DNA of 64,000 nucleotides from Salisapilia sapeloensis (taxonomy: Eukaryota > Oomycota > Peronosporomycetes > Peronosporales > Salisapiliaceae), in assembly GCA_023334545.1 (NCBI GenBank), contig JAADVB010000007.1:100265-164264 (forward strand), written 5' to 3'. Positions 10,267-20,749 of this stretch are shown here, one piece after another; within the stretch, counting starts at the first letter, position 1, and every line of letters starts with the position of its first letter. The notes below the pieces were generated by a model. That model saw nothing but the letters and a program-made list of their open reading frames with translations, was not told the DNA's origin and ran no database searches. The position numbers and the translations under genes were made by a program.

Positions 10267-12064
10267 ATGGCGACTACCTCGTTGTTGTATGAGGATGTGC
10301 AACTAGAAGAGAAACGTAGTGCAACTAGGAAGCGAAGGGGAAAGCGTCGCATCTATGTACGACAAGAAGGCCGTAAGCTCAGGATCAGCAGCGCTGCCGT
10401 CAACTGCTTATTGGCGTGCGCATTTCATTATTCAATATATTTCGCGACCTCCCGTCCGTCCACACAAATGCGTCGGCACCATTCCAATCCAACGCCTCCT
10501 ACGGTCGTTTCACCGCGATTCCAAGCCGAAATCGATGTCAACCACTCCAGTAACGCAGACGATCAACTAAACACATTGATGCAACCAGATGAAGAGCCCA
10601 GAGCGCCTTCATCTCAAACTTTCAACTTCGACCCGACCAAATACAAAGATGGCACCTATCGATTTATCCCAGCGTCCGCAACGGATCAAATTCGGTATAC
10701 AGGTAGAGTGCTCAAATACGGCAGTGAATCGTCCATTCCAGCTAAAATCAACGCCGTGGACTTTGACTGGCCTGGTGTCAGCTTCGAAATTACCGTCAAA
10801 GGCTCCAGCAGCGTTGCAATACGTCTTAAAGGAGATGGTACGATACTGGTACGATGCTCTTCGTTTGCATGTTAACTGGACTCTTCGTGTAGGAAACTAC
10901 TTTAATGTCTTCGTGGACGGGCAGTTGGAGTGCACGCTGCGAGCTTCCCTCCACCCAACTTGCTGCGATGGTATTGTCTGCATTCCATCTCCATGACCTC
11001 GACATTCTGCTAACAAGTATACGCACATAGTGGCGACTGATCTGTCGACAGATGACGAGCACACAGTCTCGATTACCAAGCGTACAGAGCCTCAGGTGCG
11101 AGGAGCCATGTCCACATTCAAGCTATGTACCTTCTATGGCTTTATCGTGGAAGAAAATGCCCACGTCGTTCCTCCCGTTGTCGATCCCGATCGGTGCCGG
11201 ATCGAGTTTGTAGGTGACGCGAGTACCTGTGGCCTCGGCAATGAAGGTGAAAGTGGCATTAATCGTCGTAGGTTCGGTATGAAAGGTCGAATGGAGAATG
11301 TGTACAATGCATACCCACTCATCGCAGCTCGGATGCTTAATGCCGAGGCACACGTCCTTGGATGGAGTGGGAAAGGTGTGCATAGCAACGCTCACGTGTG
11401 GGGCGTGACGATGCCAACTCTGTACAAGCAGACACTAGCGCTACAAGAAGGTGAATGGGATATGATGAAATGGGTACCCGATGTGGTAGTATTAAATATG
11501 GGAGGAAATGACCTGACTCCACCTGCCTCGCCCGAAGCGGACGTGATCGAGGCTTATGCGAGCTTTGTAGAGGAGATCCGTGATTGTAGGCATCTGTGTT
11601 TTAGTTTTTGTTGATTGTTTCTTACCACTCTTATGGATAGACCGACCGAACGCACACATCTTTTGTGTCGTATGTGATGAAGGCTGTCTGAGCTCAGACA
11701 CGTCTGAAGTGAGTCGATCGAGGATGTCTCGACAGTTACGTGAGATAGTCAAAGTCGCACTGGCAAGAGCGTTGCCGGTGGATGAGAAGCTGCACTACAC
11801 GCATATTCATGTACTTGCTTCCGTCCTATTCTTGCCACACTCCTGTGCTCACTTTGTCGGTAGATTGATGGCGATTTACAAAACGAAGACTATGTCGCGT
11901 CTGGACATTACTCTGTGAGTGGACATGTCAAGATCGCTGGTGCACTCGCGGAAGAGATTGCTCGAAAGACTGGATGGGATATTAAAGAAGCACCGATGAC
12001 AATGCCATATCCACAAGCGAAGAAGGACATTTTGATCCCAAAGGAGCAGTGCGTGATTTCCTAA
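10267..12064 (+). CDS. Membrane-anchored SGNH/CE2-type carbohydrate esterase-like protein
   Basis: Five exons: 10267-10837, 10893-10970, 11031-11585, 11641-11810, 11864-12064 (introns of 53-60 nt), giving 524 aa. A hydrophobic segment near residues 45-60 after a very basic stretch suggests a type II signal anchor. The middle resembles the beta-sandwich of CE2 acetyl esterases (SFEITVKGSSSVAIRLKGDG, then NYFNVFVDG). The SGNH part shows block I as FVGDASTCGLGNEGE, block II GWSGKG, block III VVVLNMGGND, and the C-terminal GHYSVSGH with the catalytic His. CE2 enzymes remove acetyl groups from plant or own-wall polysaccharides. Block I reads GDAST where family members usually have GDS, so the nucleophile is displaced by one or lost; activity is therefore uncertain. 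Confidence 0.78.
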
Positions 12065-12176
12065 GCGCATCCACGTCGCAATCAACTGCTGGCCATTGGC
12101 TTATACATATTTGTCTGTATTTATTTAAATGTCTGGCAGAAATAGTGGTTAGAAACAATCAACATGGAGATTCATG

Positions 12177-12848
12177 TCAGTCTTTATGATCGTCTCGATG
12201 CACCCTATCTGTACGTTCGTGTCGCCGTTCTTCCCGCTCGTGAAACAGACGCTCCCTCGTATGCATCACTTCCATTCGCTTCTCCTCTCGCTGTCCTTGA
12301 CGCTCGAGTCGACGTTGCTCTCGTTTCGCTCGTTCAGCTATCTGATGTGGTGTGTTGCCGGCTAATGCCTGTGCAACGTAGTCCATCCGCTTGGCATACT
12401 CTTCCATAGATAACTCTACTTCTTTTTGCTGCTCTTCTATTTCTGCTGTACTCGGAGCGTTGATCGCTGCCTCGATCATGTCTGGAGTAGGGTGTGTCTC
12501 GGACGGCGGAGGGGCAGGCTGTGGCTCTGTATGAGTCTCAACATGGTTTGGAGGCTGTTCGCGTGTACTGGATGAGGTCTTTGAAGGCGGAAGCTGATCT
12601 CCAGTAGACTTCTGTGCTGGTAAATCATGAAAAGAAGGATATAATGAGCCCGATGCTTGTCCATCATGTCGATGAGTATTCCTCGTGCTATCCTTGGGCA
12701 CATATGGACCATTTTGTTTTACTTTTTGACTACATTGAGGTATCTGAGCTACTGCTGTAGTTACAGGACGTTCTTCAGAGCCGTATTCCAAGTCAAACGC
12801 GTCAATGAGCTCGTCTTCGTACTGTTCCTCGGACCGATTCATGAACAT
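12177..12848 (-). CDS. Uncharacterised charged low-complexity protein
   Basis: Single exon, 223 aa, beginning MFMNRSEEQYEDELIDAFD. No family recognised. The first 120 residues are polar and Pro/Ser/Thr-rich. From about residue 125 there is a predicted helix (PDMIEAAINAPSTAEIEEQQ, then MEEYAKRMDYVAQALAG) followed by a strongly basic, Arg/Glu-rich tail that should form a single alpha-helix. It lies 95 bp downstream of cyclin L on the same strand and is convergent with the SGNH gene. The mid-protein block looks conserved and could be the functional part; the remainder may be disordered. The ORF could in principle be spurious, but its length and clean ATG favour a real gene. Confidence 0.6.
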   Translation of the reverse strand: MFMNRSEEQYEDELIDAFDLEYGSEERPVTTAVAQIPQCSQKVKQNGPYVPKDSTRNTHRHDGQASGSLYPSFHDLPAQKSTGDQLPPSKTSSSTREQPPNHVETHTEPQPAPPPSETHPTPDMIEAAINAPSTAEIEEQQKEVELSMEEYAKRMDYVAQALAGNTPHQIAERAKREQRRLERQGQREEKRMEVMHTRERLFHEREERRHERTDRVHRDDHKD

Positions 12849-12943
12849 TTATTCCTTGTTCTTTTTCCTGTCCAGATTACAAACAATTATCTGCTACTAG
12901 ATCATTTTCGTCCAATCCGCATCTACCTCTATCTCTTCGTTGA

Positions 12944-13981
12944 TCACCGAGATGACCAACGAGATGCTTTCCGAGCTCGATCGCGACTTGGACTACGACT
13001 GCGGTCTCGAGAACTCCGTCTTCGTCGGTCGTGGCGACTCCGTGATCGGCTCCTGTCTCTCCGACGTCGAGAACGACTACGACTACGCTTCTTCTCTCGG
13101 CTCTTGGACCGATCTCGATCGTCACGAGCACGCTCCGTCGGTTCCCACCGTGATTTCTTTTTCCGATGCAAAGAATCTTGCTCCTTTGTTTTCGGCGGGT
13201 TTTCCTTTGGCCGGAAGACTTCGAACGGATCGATTTCTGTTAATGGTTTTAACCATCCAATGCGTTCTGTTCCGTGTACTTGTAGAATTTCTTTACTAGC
13301 AGCATGCACTTCCTTTTCCTCCACTTCAAATGTCGAGAAAAGTGTTAAATCGATTGCCATTTGCTCCTCTTGATAGGCCAGCATGATCACAGCACAAGCA
13401 ATTGTATCGGCTGGATATCGAACACAAACATCAATCCGAAAACTGCTTTGTAAATACACGTAGCTCTGCTTTTCCACACCGGACGGAGCGGGAGCAATGG
13501 AAAAATAGTACGCAAGAAACTTGTGCGGGTGTTCCATCACACTATAAAGTCGAAAGCCAAGACTGATGAGAATCTGGCGTTCGACCAAAACAAGCCAGTT
13601 GTTCCATGTAGAGTAGGCAGCGCCGTTGTGATCGATGGACAGAGCCTGGTGTCGATTCGACGGACCGAGTACGCGATGCTGATACATGTCATAGAAGACG
13701 GTAACGACCTCACGAATGGTGCGTGCCTGCTCCTCCACTTTAGCAGCTAAGAACGTGCATCCCATGGCAGTACGCAACGCATCAAAGTCGACGAGTGACT
13801 GTCGATAGAAAAACCGATGTAGCAGTGTCTGTGCCGTTGCTGCGACAACATCAGGAAGCTTGAGCACTGCTGCTGCATCCTGAATGAGCTCACATGCAAA
13901 CGCTCGATGTTGCTTTTCAGCCGACAAAGTGATGCCGTCCTTGGAAGACGGAGACGGGGGCAGGTCGGCACCTGTCGACAT
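12944..13981 (-). CDS. Cyclin L-type cyclin with RS domain
   Basis: Single exon, 345 aa. Two cyclin folds occupy residues 20-245: the first carries AQTLLHRFFYRQSLVDFD, FLAAKVEEQARTIREVV and ERQILISLGFRLYSVMEHPHK, typical of L-type cyclins; the second includes RYPADTIACAVIMLAYQE. The last 75 residues are an Arg-Ser domain (RSRSRSRRRRDRSRSRSRHD). Cyclin L partners CDK11/CDK12-type kinases and regulates pre-mRNA splicing and RNA polymerase II elongation; the RS tail targets nuclear speckles. That fits a genome with many introns. The RS-coding DNA creates long spurious ORFs on the plus strand, which I ignored. Confidence 0.93.
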   Translation of the reverse strand: MSTGADLPPSPSSKDGITLSAEKQHRAFACELIQDAAAVLKLPDVVAATAQTLLHRFFYRQSLVDFDALRTAMGCTFLAAKVEEQARTIREVVTVFYDMYQHRVLGPSNRHQALSIDHNGAAYSTWNNWLVLVERQILISLGFRLYSVMEHPHKFLAYYFSIAPAPSGVEKQSYVYLQSSFRIDVCVRYPADTIACAVIMLAYQEEQMAIDLTLFSTFEVEEKEVHAASKEILQVHGTERIGWLKPLTEIDPFEVFRPKENPPKTKEQDSLHRKKKSRWEPTERARDDRDRSKSREKKRSRSRSRRRRDRSRSRSRHDRRRRSSRDRSRSPSRDRARKASRWSSR

Positions 13982-14390
13982 GCCGATTCGATGGCCAAAG
14001 TAGTGTGCAAATTGTACCTAATGTTAGCTATCAGTTATATCAAGTTCGTCGAAGAGCTAGTTGATCATGTGCATCCAGACCGCCTTCAATGTCCTCACTA
14101 CGTGTTTGTCTGCTTTCTACTTGGTGATAAGCTCTTTGGACATGCAACTAGACTTAAATATATAAATTATATACGAGACACCGATTTGCATTTGCTCGAA
14201 CACATCTACTATGCGGTTACTACATGAACCTGCGTTTCTTGATGTGCATACAAAAGGACCTTTACCTTCCTAGCTGTACCTTGGCGTTGGATTTACTTGG
14301 CGCTTTCAACCATGCCGTCCTGCATCTCTAACAGTTTATATTCTCTACTTCAAAGACATGTATAACGCCATGGTCAAAAGTGCTTGTGAT
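13982..14390. other. Intergenic stretch between cyclin L and Xaa-Pro aminopeptidase
   Basis: 409 bp between two minus-strand genes. Only short ORFs without recognisable domains. It should hold the cyclin L promoter and the terminator of the aminopeptidase gene. Confidence 0.4.
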
Positions 14391-16474
14391 TTAATGCAAC
14401 GGAATGGGCTGCGTCTCCTGACAAAGGTATTCCAACGCACTTGGATCGATCGACTCGAGTTCTGGCGTCAGCTTCTCACGAACATCAGCATGGTAGTCGT
14501 TCAGCCATTGGATCTCATCGTTCGACAGCATGTCTACATCCACCATCTTGCGTTGGATCGGACACATCGTGATCGTCTCGAATTGACAAAACTGCTTGCC
14601 AAGCGGACTCTTCTCCGACACTTGTTTCGCCAGCATCAGACTTTCAATTCGAATACCGAACTGTCCATCCTCATAGTACCCTGGCTCATTGCTCACGATC
14701 ATCCGGTCTTGGATGAGCAAGCCATCCGGATTGAGTTTAAACGACATCAAGACTCCTTTCTCATGCACATTTAAAAACGCACCGACGCCATGGCCAGTCC
14801 CGTGTCGATAGTCCAGTCCAGCCTGCCACAACGGTGCACGCGTGATGGCGTCGAGTTTGACGCCTTCAATCTTATCCGGGAACTTGGCTCTCGCCAAGGC
14901 GATATGACCTTGCAAGACAGACGTAAAGCACCGGCATTCGTACTCGGATGGCGTACCAAAGTGCAGCGTACGTGTAACATCCGTCGTGCCATCCAGGTAC
15001 TGCGCACCAGAGTCATTCAGATACATTTGAGAAGAAGAGAACGTAGAGCAAGAGCCTTTCTGAGGCGCGTAGTGGATCACAGCACCGTTGCTACCAACAC
15101 TAGAGATCGTCTCAAAGCTAAGCGATACGTAATCTTTCATCTCTCGACGAAGCTGCTCTTGCTTGTCTGCCAAATCGACCTCATCCAAGGACTCTGCGAC
15201 GCCATCATCCACTTGACGTTGCAGCCAGGAGAAGAATCGCACGAGAGCAGCTCCGTCACGAATGTGCGCTTGCTTCATGCCTTGTATCTCGACATCATTC
15301 TTAATAGCTTTCTGAGCCATGATGACTGACGTCTCTTCCTTTCGCATAGATGGTGGCAGAGCGAGGAAGACTGCGACGTTACATTGAATCGGATCAATAA
15401 GGACTTTGGCACTTGGATGAGAATCAGCGTAGGAAGAGAGGTAAGGAAGCATGGAGCTATAGGTTTGGACGTCGACGTTATCCTTTTGCAGGTGGGCTTC
15501 CACGTCCTGTGGATTCGCTGCGTCTACGAACAACGTCGCCGAGTCTTTCGAGATGAAAGCATAGCTGATGGCGACTGGGTTGAATGCAACGTCACTGCCA
15601 CGGATGTTTAGTAGCCACGCAATGTCGTCGAGAGCAGTGAGGACGATAGCTTCAGCGCCTTTAGATGCGATAGTGGAACGTAGCTGAGCTAGTTTCTCAC
15701 TTACAGACGCACCAGTCAGAGCTTCTGGTAGGACGGAGACCTTGGATTTAGGCTCAGACGGACGGTCGGGTCCCCAGATTTCATCGACAGGGTTGACACA
15801 CTCCTGGAGAGCAACGAGGTCGACGGAGGAATTCTCCAAGGCAGATGCATACGTCCTGATACATGAACTAAGTACATATCAAGAGACAGGAAGTAAATAC
15901 AAATACCGAGCAGCAGAGACGGAAGTGAGGTACGGATCGATGGCAAAGAAACCATTGCCAGACAAGTGCGATCGCAGCCATTCCTGCAAGTTACGTTAGA
16001 TTAGACTCTAGTTATAAGGAGGATAAGAAGTATTGTACCGGGATGGTAGGGACGCCAGGCTCTCCCATCTTCATCAAGCTCCAGTCTTTACTCAACTCCT
16101 TTTCTGCCTGTAAAAAGTATCTCCCGTCGGTCCACATCAATGCTTCCGTCGGAGTAATGATAGCTACGATAGCATAAGTACTTGAGTTTCCATCGATCTA
16201 GTATGCGTATTAAAGCAAGTATACCAGTGCCATTCGATCCAGAGAACCCAGTGATATACTCTCGTCGATTGTGAGCGTCTCGAACGTACTCGCTTTGATG
16301 CGCATCGGCCGTATCGACCAGAAACGCCTGCAGCTGACGACCGTCGCTGCCTGCATCAATGGCTGGACTAGGTGTACTCGAGACTTTTCCTTTCTCCAGA
16401 CGACCTCGAAGAGGTAGCAGTCGAGCATTCGATCGTTCTAAAATCGACCGTAGTTCACGTAACTTGTCCCCCAT
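14391..16474 (-). CDS. Xaa-Pro aminopeptidase (M24B)
   Basis: Removes N-terminal residues preceding proline. Four exons on the minus strand: 16225-16474, 16039-16163, 15907-15983, 14391-15855 (introns of 61, 55 and 51 nt), giving 638 aa. The start at 16474 gives [16 protein letters not shown], aligning with other family N-termini. N-terminal creatinase domains include [22 protein letters not shown] and [15 protein letters not shown]. The catalytic pita-bread domain retains all metal ligands: two Asp in [15 protein letters not shown], His in [15 protein letters not shown], and two Glu in [17 protein letters not shown] and QFETIT. It should therefore be a dinuclear-metal cytosolic enzyme. Divergent from the nucleoside transporter, with 116 bp between start codons. 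Confidence 0.95.
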
Positions 16475-16590
16475 GACGATGGTATCCGATATACTCTTCC
16501 AGGTCGGAATCAGATTGTGCGGTTCTCCTGCACGTCCGAGTAAAATGACGTTACAATAAACACCAGCACTTGTATGGATAAAATGTATTA

Positions 16591-17994
16591 ATGCGAGACG
16601 AACGATTGACTCCAAGCGCTGTCATCAGATGGACACATCCCAACGTGATCGATCGGACGGCCATGCTTTCACCACTCCCACCATCGCCGTACGTCCGTCG
16701 GCAAGCATCGTTCAGTCAATCGTCTGAAGATCGCAACACGCGTCATGCACAGGAAGAAGAGAAAGAGGAGAGGAAAGCTAGTTTCTTGTTCGCACTCACT
16801 GGCATCGGGTACCTGTTCCCGTTCTCAGCATTGACACAACCGGTGGACTACTGGCAAATACTCTTCCCGGACTTTAACATTGAGTTTCAACTCACGTCCA
16901 CGTTTATGTATACCAATATTGTCTTCCTCGGACTCATTGTCCTCTTCCTCGGCTCGCCGTGGTACACTGGCCGCATTGTCGGAGGCTTCACTGGTCAGCT
17001 ACTCGTCCTCGCTTTCATTCCTACTTCCTACTTTTTCCTCTCGTCTGAGACTGCGAATACCATTGCAGTACTTGGAGGGACAGCAGCAGCCTCCATCGCC
17101 ACTGCCTTCATCGACAGTGCCACCATTACGCTCGTCTCGCACTATCCGTTGCGAGTACAGGAAAGCTTTCAACTCGGTGTTGGCATCAGCACGCTTATCG
17201 GTAGCATCTACCGAGACTTGACGAAAGTCGTTTTTCCTGATGACATGGTCGTCACTTCGACACTGATCTACTTTTACACTGGTGCCTTCACCATCGCATT
17301 GTGCATCGCAGCTTACTACAACATCCTTGGTCTCAAGATCACCAAAAAGTATTTAAATGTAAAACCGCATACGAATGGAGTAGAAATGACAGAAACGTCT
17401 TCACTACTGCCACAGGACACACGCGAACTACAGGACGAAGCTAGCTCGCCGCAGAGTGAAACATCCGTTGGTAACAAAGCACCGACCAAAAGGTCTGTCT
17501 TGCACAAAGTGCTTTCACTACAGCTACTTATCGCACTCAACTTTACTACGTCCTTGTGTCTCTGGCCACCGCTTCTGACCGAAATCCGAACCTCTTCCTT
17601 TCCTTATCTCCAGCAGTCAGGCTGGTGGTCGCTTATACTGTTGACAGTCTTCTCCTTGTGGGACTGTATCGGTCGCTTTATGGTTCGCATGCGATGTGGA
17701 CTCACTGCGACGAATATCTGGATACCGATCGTACTACGCATTGCCTTCGTTCCGATATTTATCGGTATGGTGCGAGGTGTCTGGTTCACGCATGACGCAT
17801 GGGCACTCCTCTTCACGTCTATCTTGGGACACACGAACGGGTACCTAGGCACGTTGGCAATCATCTTTGTAAATGAAAGCGTGCATGAGGAAGAGCAGAA
17901 GATCGCTGGACCGTTCACAAGTTTCTTCCTGAACTTGGGTCTTGTGCTTGGTTCAAGTGTCGGTTTGGTGCTACAGAAAGTAGTTGTCGGATAG
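16591..17994 (+). CDS. Equilibrative nucleoside transporter (ENT/SLC29 family)
   Basis: Single exon, up to 467 aa; an in-frame ATG at 16663 is an equally plausible start. After a polar N-terminus of about 60 residues come about 11 hydrophobic segments. The first carries GIGYLFPFSALTQPVDYW, the ENT signature around TM1; TM5 carries SHYPLRVQESFQLGVGISTLIG. A charged cytoplasmic loop (about residues 255-305) separates TM6 and TM7, as in other ENTs. The C-terminal half includes WDCIGRFMVR and the final segment GLVLGSSVGLVLQKVV. Members move nucleosides or nucleobases down their gradients, often at the plasma membrane for purine salvage. Exact substrate is not predictable. Confidence 0.9.
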   Translation: MRDERLTPSAVIRWTHPNVIDRTAMLSPLPPSPYVRRQASFSQSSEDRNTRHAQEEEKEERKASFLFALTGIGYLFPFSALTQPVDYWQILFPDFNIEFQLTSTFMYTNIVFLGLIVLFLGSPWYTGRIVGGFTGQLLVLAFIPTSYFFLSSETANTIAVLGGTAAASIATAFIDSATITLVSHYPLRVQESFQLGVGISTLIGSIYRDLTKVVFPDDMVVTSTLIYFYTGAFTIALCIAAYYNILGLKITKKYLNVKPHTNGVEMTETSSLLPQDTRELQDEASSPQSETSVGNKAPTKRSVLHKVLSLQLLIALNFTTSLCLWPPLLTEIRTSSFPYLQQSGWWSLILLTVFSLWDCIGRFMVRMRCGLTATNIWIPIVLRIAFVPIFIGMVRGVWFTHDAWALLFTSILGHTNGYLGTLAIIFVNESVHEEEQKIAGPFTSFFLNLGLVLGSSVGLVLQKVVVG

Positions 17995-18068
17995 ATGAGG
18001 AGGTGCGTATAGAGGGACAATAACTATGCAATAGACTGTTCATGCAACGTAGAAAGATGTGCTTTTGC

Positions 18069-18953
18069 TTATTTGCCAACTTTGTACAGACCGAGTTCAA
18101 TCTGCTGTTCGATGCGTTCTACTTTCTCATTCAAAGCCTTTAGCTCCACAACAATGCTACTAGCGTCTTCCGAGTTCATGCTGCTCGTCAATGGCTTTGA
18201 TGTGATCGTATGAGGCGTCGATTGGATCTTCAATGATCGTTTCGATAGGCTCGTACTTCCATGAACAAGACGATCTCGACGATCCATGATTTCATCACGC
18301 ACAAAGTCCGCATCCTTTGGTGCTATCAGCGAGCATTCCGGTCTTCCATTACTATTACCAGCAGTTTGAATGTCGAGTGACTTTACATTAAAGCAGCTCT
18401 GAATGCAGCCTTGATTGATGGCAACGTCTTGAATCTTGTCGAGAGGAATATTTTTGGATGTATGCACCAACCCATTCGTCTCGAGCTCCACTTGGCGATC
18501 GGTAATCTTGCATTTCTGACCTTTTATTACTCTCCTCTGGATGCAAGGGACGAACGGAAGACAAATGATGCCGTATACTGTCAGGATACTAAGCATAAAC
18601 CCAGTACATAAGAGGTATCGATACCCATTCTTATGATCGAATTCTACTTCATGATCAACTAGCACTTCCGCTGTAAATTCATCTTCTACTCTCTTCTCTT
18701 GCATATCGTCTTTCGATGTAGGATGGACGCTCGTTGTGCTTTGGTCCCAGTGGGAATACCCCATGCGTTTTGCAAGCTTGTTGTACGAGTGAAACACCTT
18801 TTGCAAAGTTCTCTCCGTTTCATGCTTGTCAATTTTATACATCAAGTACATGTTATAAAAGTAGAAGAAGGCATTTTTAAACATAGGTAGAGCTAGAAGA
18901 TTGTACTCCTTATATAAATCGGTAGAGATGGGCGCTTGAAGTCTAAGGCGCAT
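18069..18953 (-). CDS. Membrane protein with bacterial-type PH (bPH2/DUF304) domain
   Basis: Single exon, about 294 aa from the ATG at 18953 (a GTG precedes it in frame). A membrane segment lies near residues 113-135 (YLLCTGFMLSILTVYGIICL), directly followed by a bPH2 domain: CKITDRQVELETNGLVHTSK, IPLDKIQDVAINQG, and FNVKSLDIQTAGNS. This order (hydrophobic hairpin, then ITxxxxxxxxG...IPLxxIxDVxxxQG...) is the YdbS/DUF304 pattern of bacteria, also present in ciliates and other protists. The C-terminus ends in a predicted coiled coil (VVELKALNEKVERIEQQIEL). Function is unknown; bPH2 domains are thought to act at membranes. Convergent with the nucleoside transporter, 74 bp apart. An additional 5' exon cannot be excluded. 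Confidence 0.72.
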   Translation of the reverse strand: MRLRLQAPISTDLYKEYNLLALPMFKNAFFYFYNMYLMYKIDKHETERTLQKVFHSYNKLAKRMGYSHWDQSTTSVHPTSKDDMQEKRVEDEFTAEVLVDHEVEFDHKNGYRYLLCTGFMLSILTVYGIICLPFVPCIQRRVIKGQKCKITDRQVELETNGLVHTSKNIPLDKIQDVAINQGCIQSCFNVKSLDIQTAGNSNGRPECSLIAPKDADFVRDEIMDRRDRLVHGSTSLSKRSLKIQSTPHTITSKPLTSSMNSEDASSIVVELKALNEKVERIEQQIELGLYKVGK

Positions 18954-20023
18954 CACCGAGGCAATTGAGAAAGGCCGCTAAGAAATATGTTGAAGTTATT
19001 TTTGAAGTGTGGTTGAAGACAAGATCCATATGAAGAGCTTACTTTTTTATTCAATTTTTATCTTTAGGAGAGCAAAATTTGAGACTCTAGAAGGAAATTT
19101 GGCTATGAAAATGCTGATCCGAATGGTCTGCTGGTCTGTGCGTCGATGTACTTCTCGACCAATGTGCGGGAGCATCCCCTGATCGGGAAAACGGCTATAC
19201 ATGACTATGCACAACCGATGTTTCATTTCGCTCTCCCACTATCTGTGATCATTTCTTTAGCCTGCACGATCATATTGTACGAGTTTCTCAACTAGGCGCT
19301 TTGCACGCGGTGGTGTCGACACTAGCGCACGAATATGCACTCCATTACCACTTATGGTCCATGCAACCATGGGCGGAAGACAACGCGACGCAGCCATCAG
19401 CCCGAAAAGATCTTACGACAAACGTCGAAGAGGCGTATGTCAGGATCTTTCGAATTTCCGCTAGCCCAGTGGGAGGTAAAGGGAGAGCAATTGAGCATGA
19501 AATCAGCTACTTGAACAGAGATTCCAACGCGCTTTCATTCGCATCAAAGTGATTGGATTAGTGGCGGCATTAGCAAATCCGCGCGTGACGTAAACTGGTC
19601 GAGCATGCCACTACAGGTATAAAAGATACACATGACCAAGATGCGCCATTTCGCGCGAGCAAGATCCCGATGATGAAAATTGCCTCTTCTCGCCTACATG
19701 TCTAACAAACACAAACTATGTTCCTTCCGCCGGGATCGTCGCATCGCCGACAGAGGTTCAAGTCGCAACCGGCGCCTTCCGCTGAAGAAGGCTTGCATAC
19801 AAAATTTAAAAGAGACGCCGGACGTCACTGCTGGCTTTTTCATGCCTCTTCTGCCGTCTTTCGTGTCGACGATCTACCTTTTTGAGACAAGCACGCTGGT
19901 CCGAAAATAAATGGCGCTCAAAGACCTCATTCGCCAATCTGCTTCGTACTGCACAAGCGACCTTTACGTTCGTTCCCTTCGGGCCCTTCACCATAGCGGA
20001 ACGACATCCATCTACTTGTAACC
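18954..20023. other. Long intergenic region, mostly without recognisable genes
   Basis: About 1.07 kb. The only coding-like piece is the plus-strand frame ending at 19295, listed separately. Short ORFs at 19301-19552 and 19680-19910 show no domain. A TATAAA occurs near 19620. I see no repeats or RNA genes. Confidence 0.4.
19091..19295 (+). CDS. Possible terminal exon of an unrecognised small membrane protein
   Basis: Following an acceptor-like TAG at 19088-19090, one plus frame reads KFGYENADPNGLLVCASMYF and continues to a stop at 19293-19295, ending in a hydrophobic segment (FHFALPLSVIISLACTIIL) plus a short polar tail, the shape of a tail-anchored protein. The first ATG in this frame is at 19146, giving 49 residues. 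I could not find a convincing upstream exon or a homologue. Composition is protein-like, but this may be chance. Confidence 0.25.
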
Positions 20024-20749
20024 ATGACCAGCCTCGCATCCCCTGCGCCCACCGCACCGTCCGAACTCGAGCTAGGAGGTCGAGTCGACCCACGCATCCT
20101 CAAAAAGCTTACCGCATCCGTATCTGCCACGGCGGGATCTTCAAATCAGCAATCTTTTATTGTATCCGTTGACGCTGTCGTACCAGGTCAGCGTGCGTTC
20201 CAGGATCGACATTTGTCCTGTCAACTCGTAACGCGCTCGTTCGACGACTTTTGTAAATTCCGCAAGTCGCTCCTGTCACGCGTTCGCAGTCGAAGCGGCC
20301 TCTCTTCCAATATCCTTCCACCTTCATTACGACGCTCCACGTCCTTGCGCGCTAACGTGACTACATCGAGTGCGACTGGCAAGTGCCGATGTCAAGACGG
20401 CAAGTCATGTCCGTTCGAATCTACGCGCGACGTTCTCTCTACGCTCCGATTTACCCGGATGCCGCTGTTTCCCACCGCAAGTACGAATGAAGTGATTCGG
20501 AATAAGCGGCAAGTGGAGATGCAGAGTTTCCTGCAGGTCGTGTTTGGACTACTTCGTCGCATGCCGCCGAGTGAATGGCAACCTGGGTGCTTATTTTTGG
20601 ACGACTTAATGGCATTCCTCGGTGTCGAAGAGTCTTCGGTCTTTGAAGACGTTGAGCGCTATATGGAGCCCAAGCACCGTCGCATGTCACTCGATGGCTG
20701 GCGTTCGTTCACGCGCGACAACTTTGGAAGTGGCTTGTCGGCCATTTAA
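20024..20749 (+). CDS. PX-like domain protein
   Basis: Single exon, 241 aa. Residues 40-200 resemble a phox-homology fold: SFIVSVDAVV, then a strand and CQLVTRSFDDFCKFRKSLLSR (the conserved Tyr/Phe-x-x-Phe region after the beta-sheet), and a C-terminal helix RQVEMQSFLQVVFGLLRRMP matching the PX alpha2/alpha3 region. PX domains bind phosphoinositides on endosomes. A Cys-rich insert CRCQDGKSCPF interrupts the fold near residue 123; a matching insert is found in the PX-ankyrin protein at 57.8 kb. The C-terminus (FLDDLMAFLGVEESS) should be helical. No other domain is present. Confidence 0.7.
   Translation: MTSLASPAPTAPSELELGGRVDPRILKKLTASVSATAGSSNQQSFIVSVDAVVPGQRAFQDRHLSCQLVTRSFDDFCKFRKSLLSRVRSRSGLSSNILPPSLRRSTSLRANVTTSSATGKCRCQDGKSCPFESTRDVLSTLRFTRMPLFPTASTNEVIRNKRQVEMQSFLQVVFGLLRRMPPSEWQPGCLFLDDLMAFLGVEESSVFEDVERYMEPKHRRMSLDGWRSFTRDNFGSGLSAI

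Noticed and set aside
12657-13373. Plus-strand ORF of 238 aa with many Arg and Leu residues
   Set aside because: Antisense to the Arg-Ser repeats of cyclin L; composition is explained by the RS-coding DNA.
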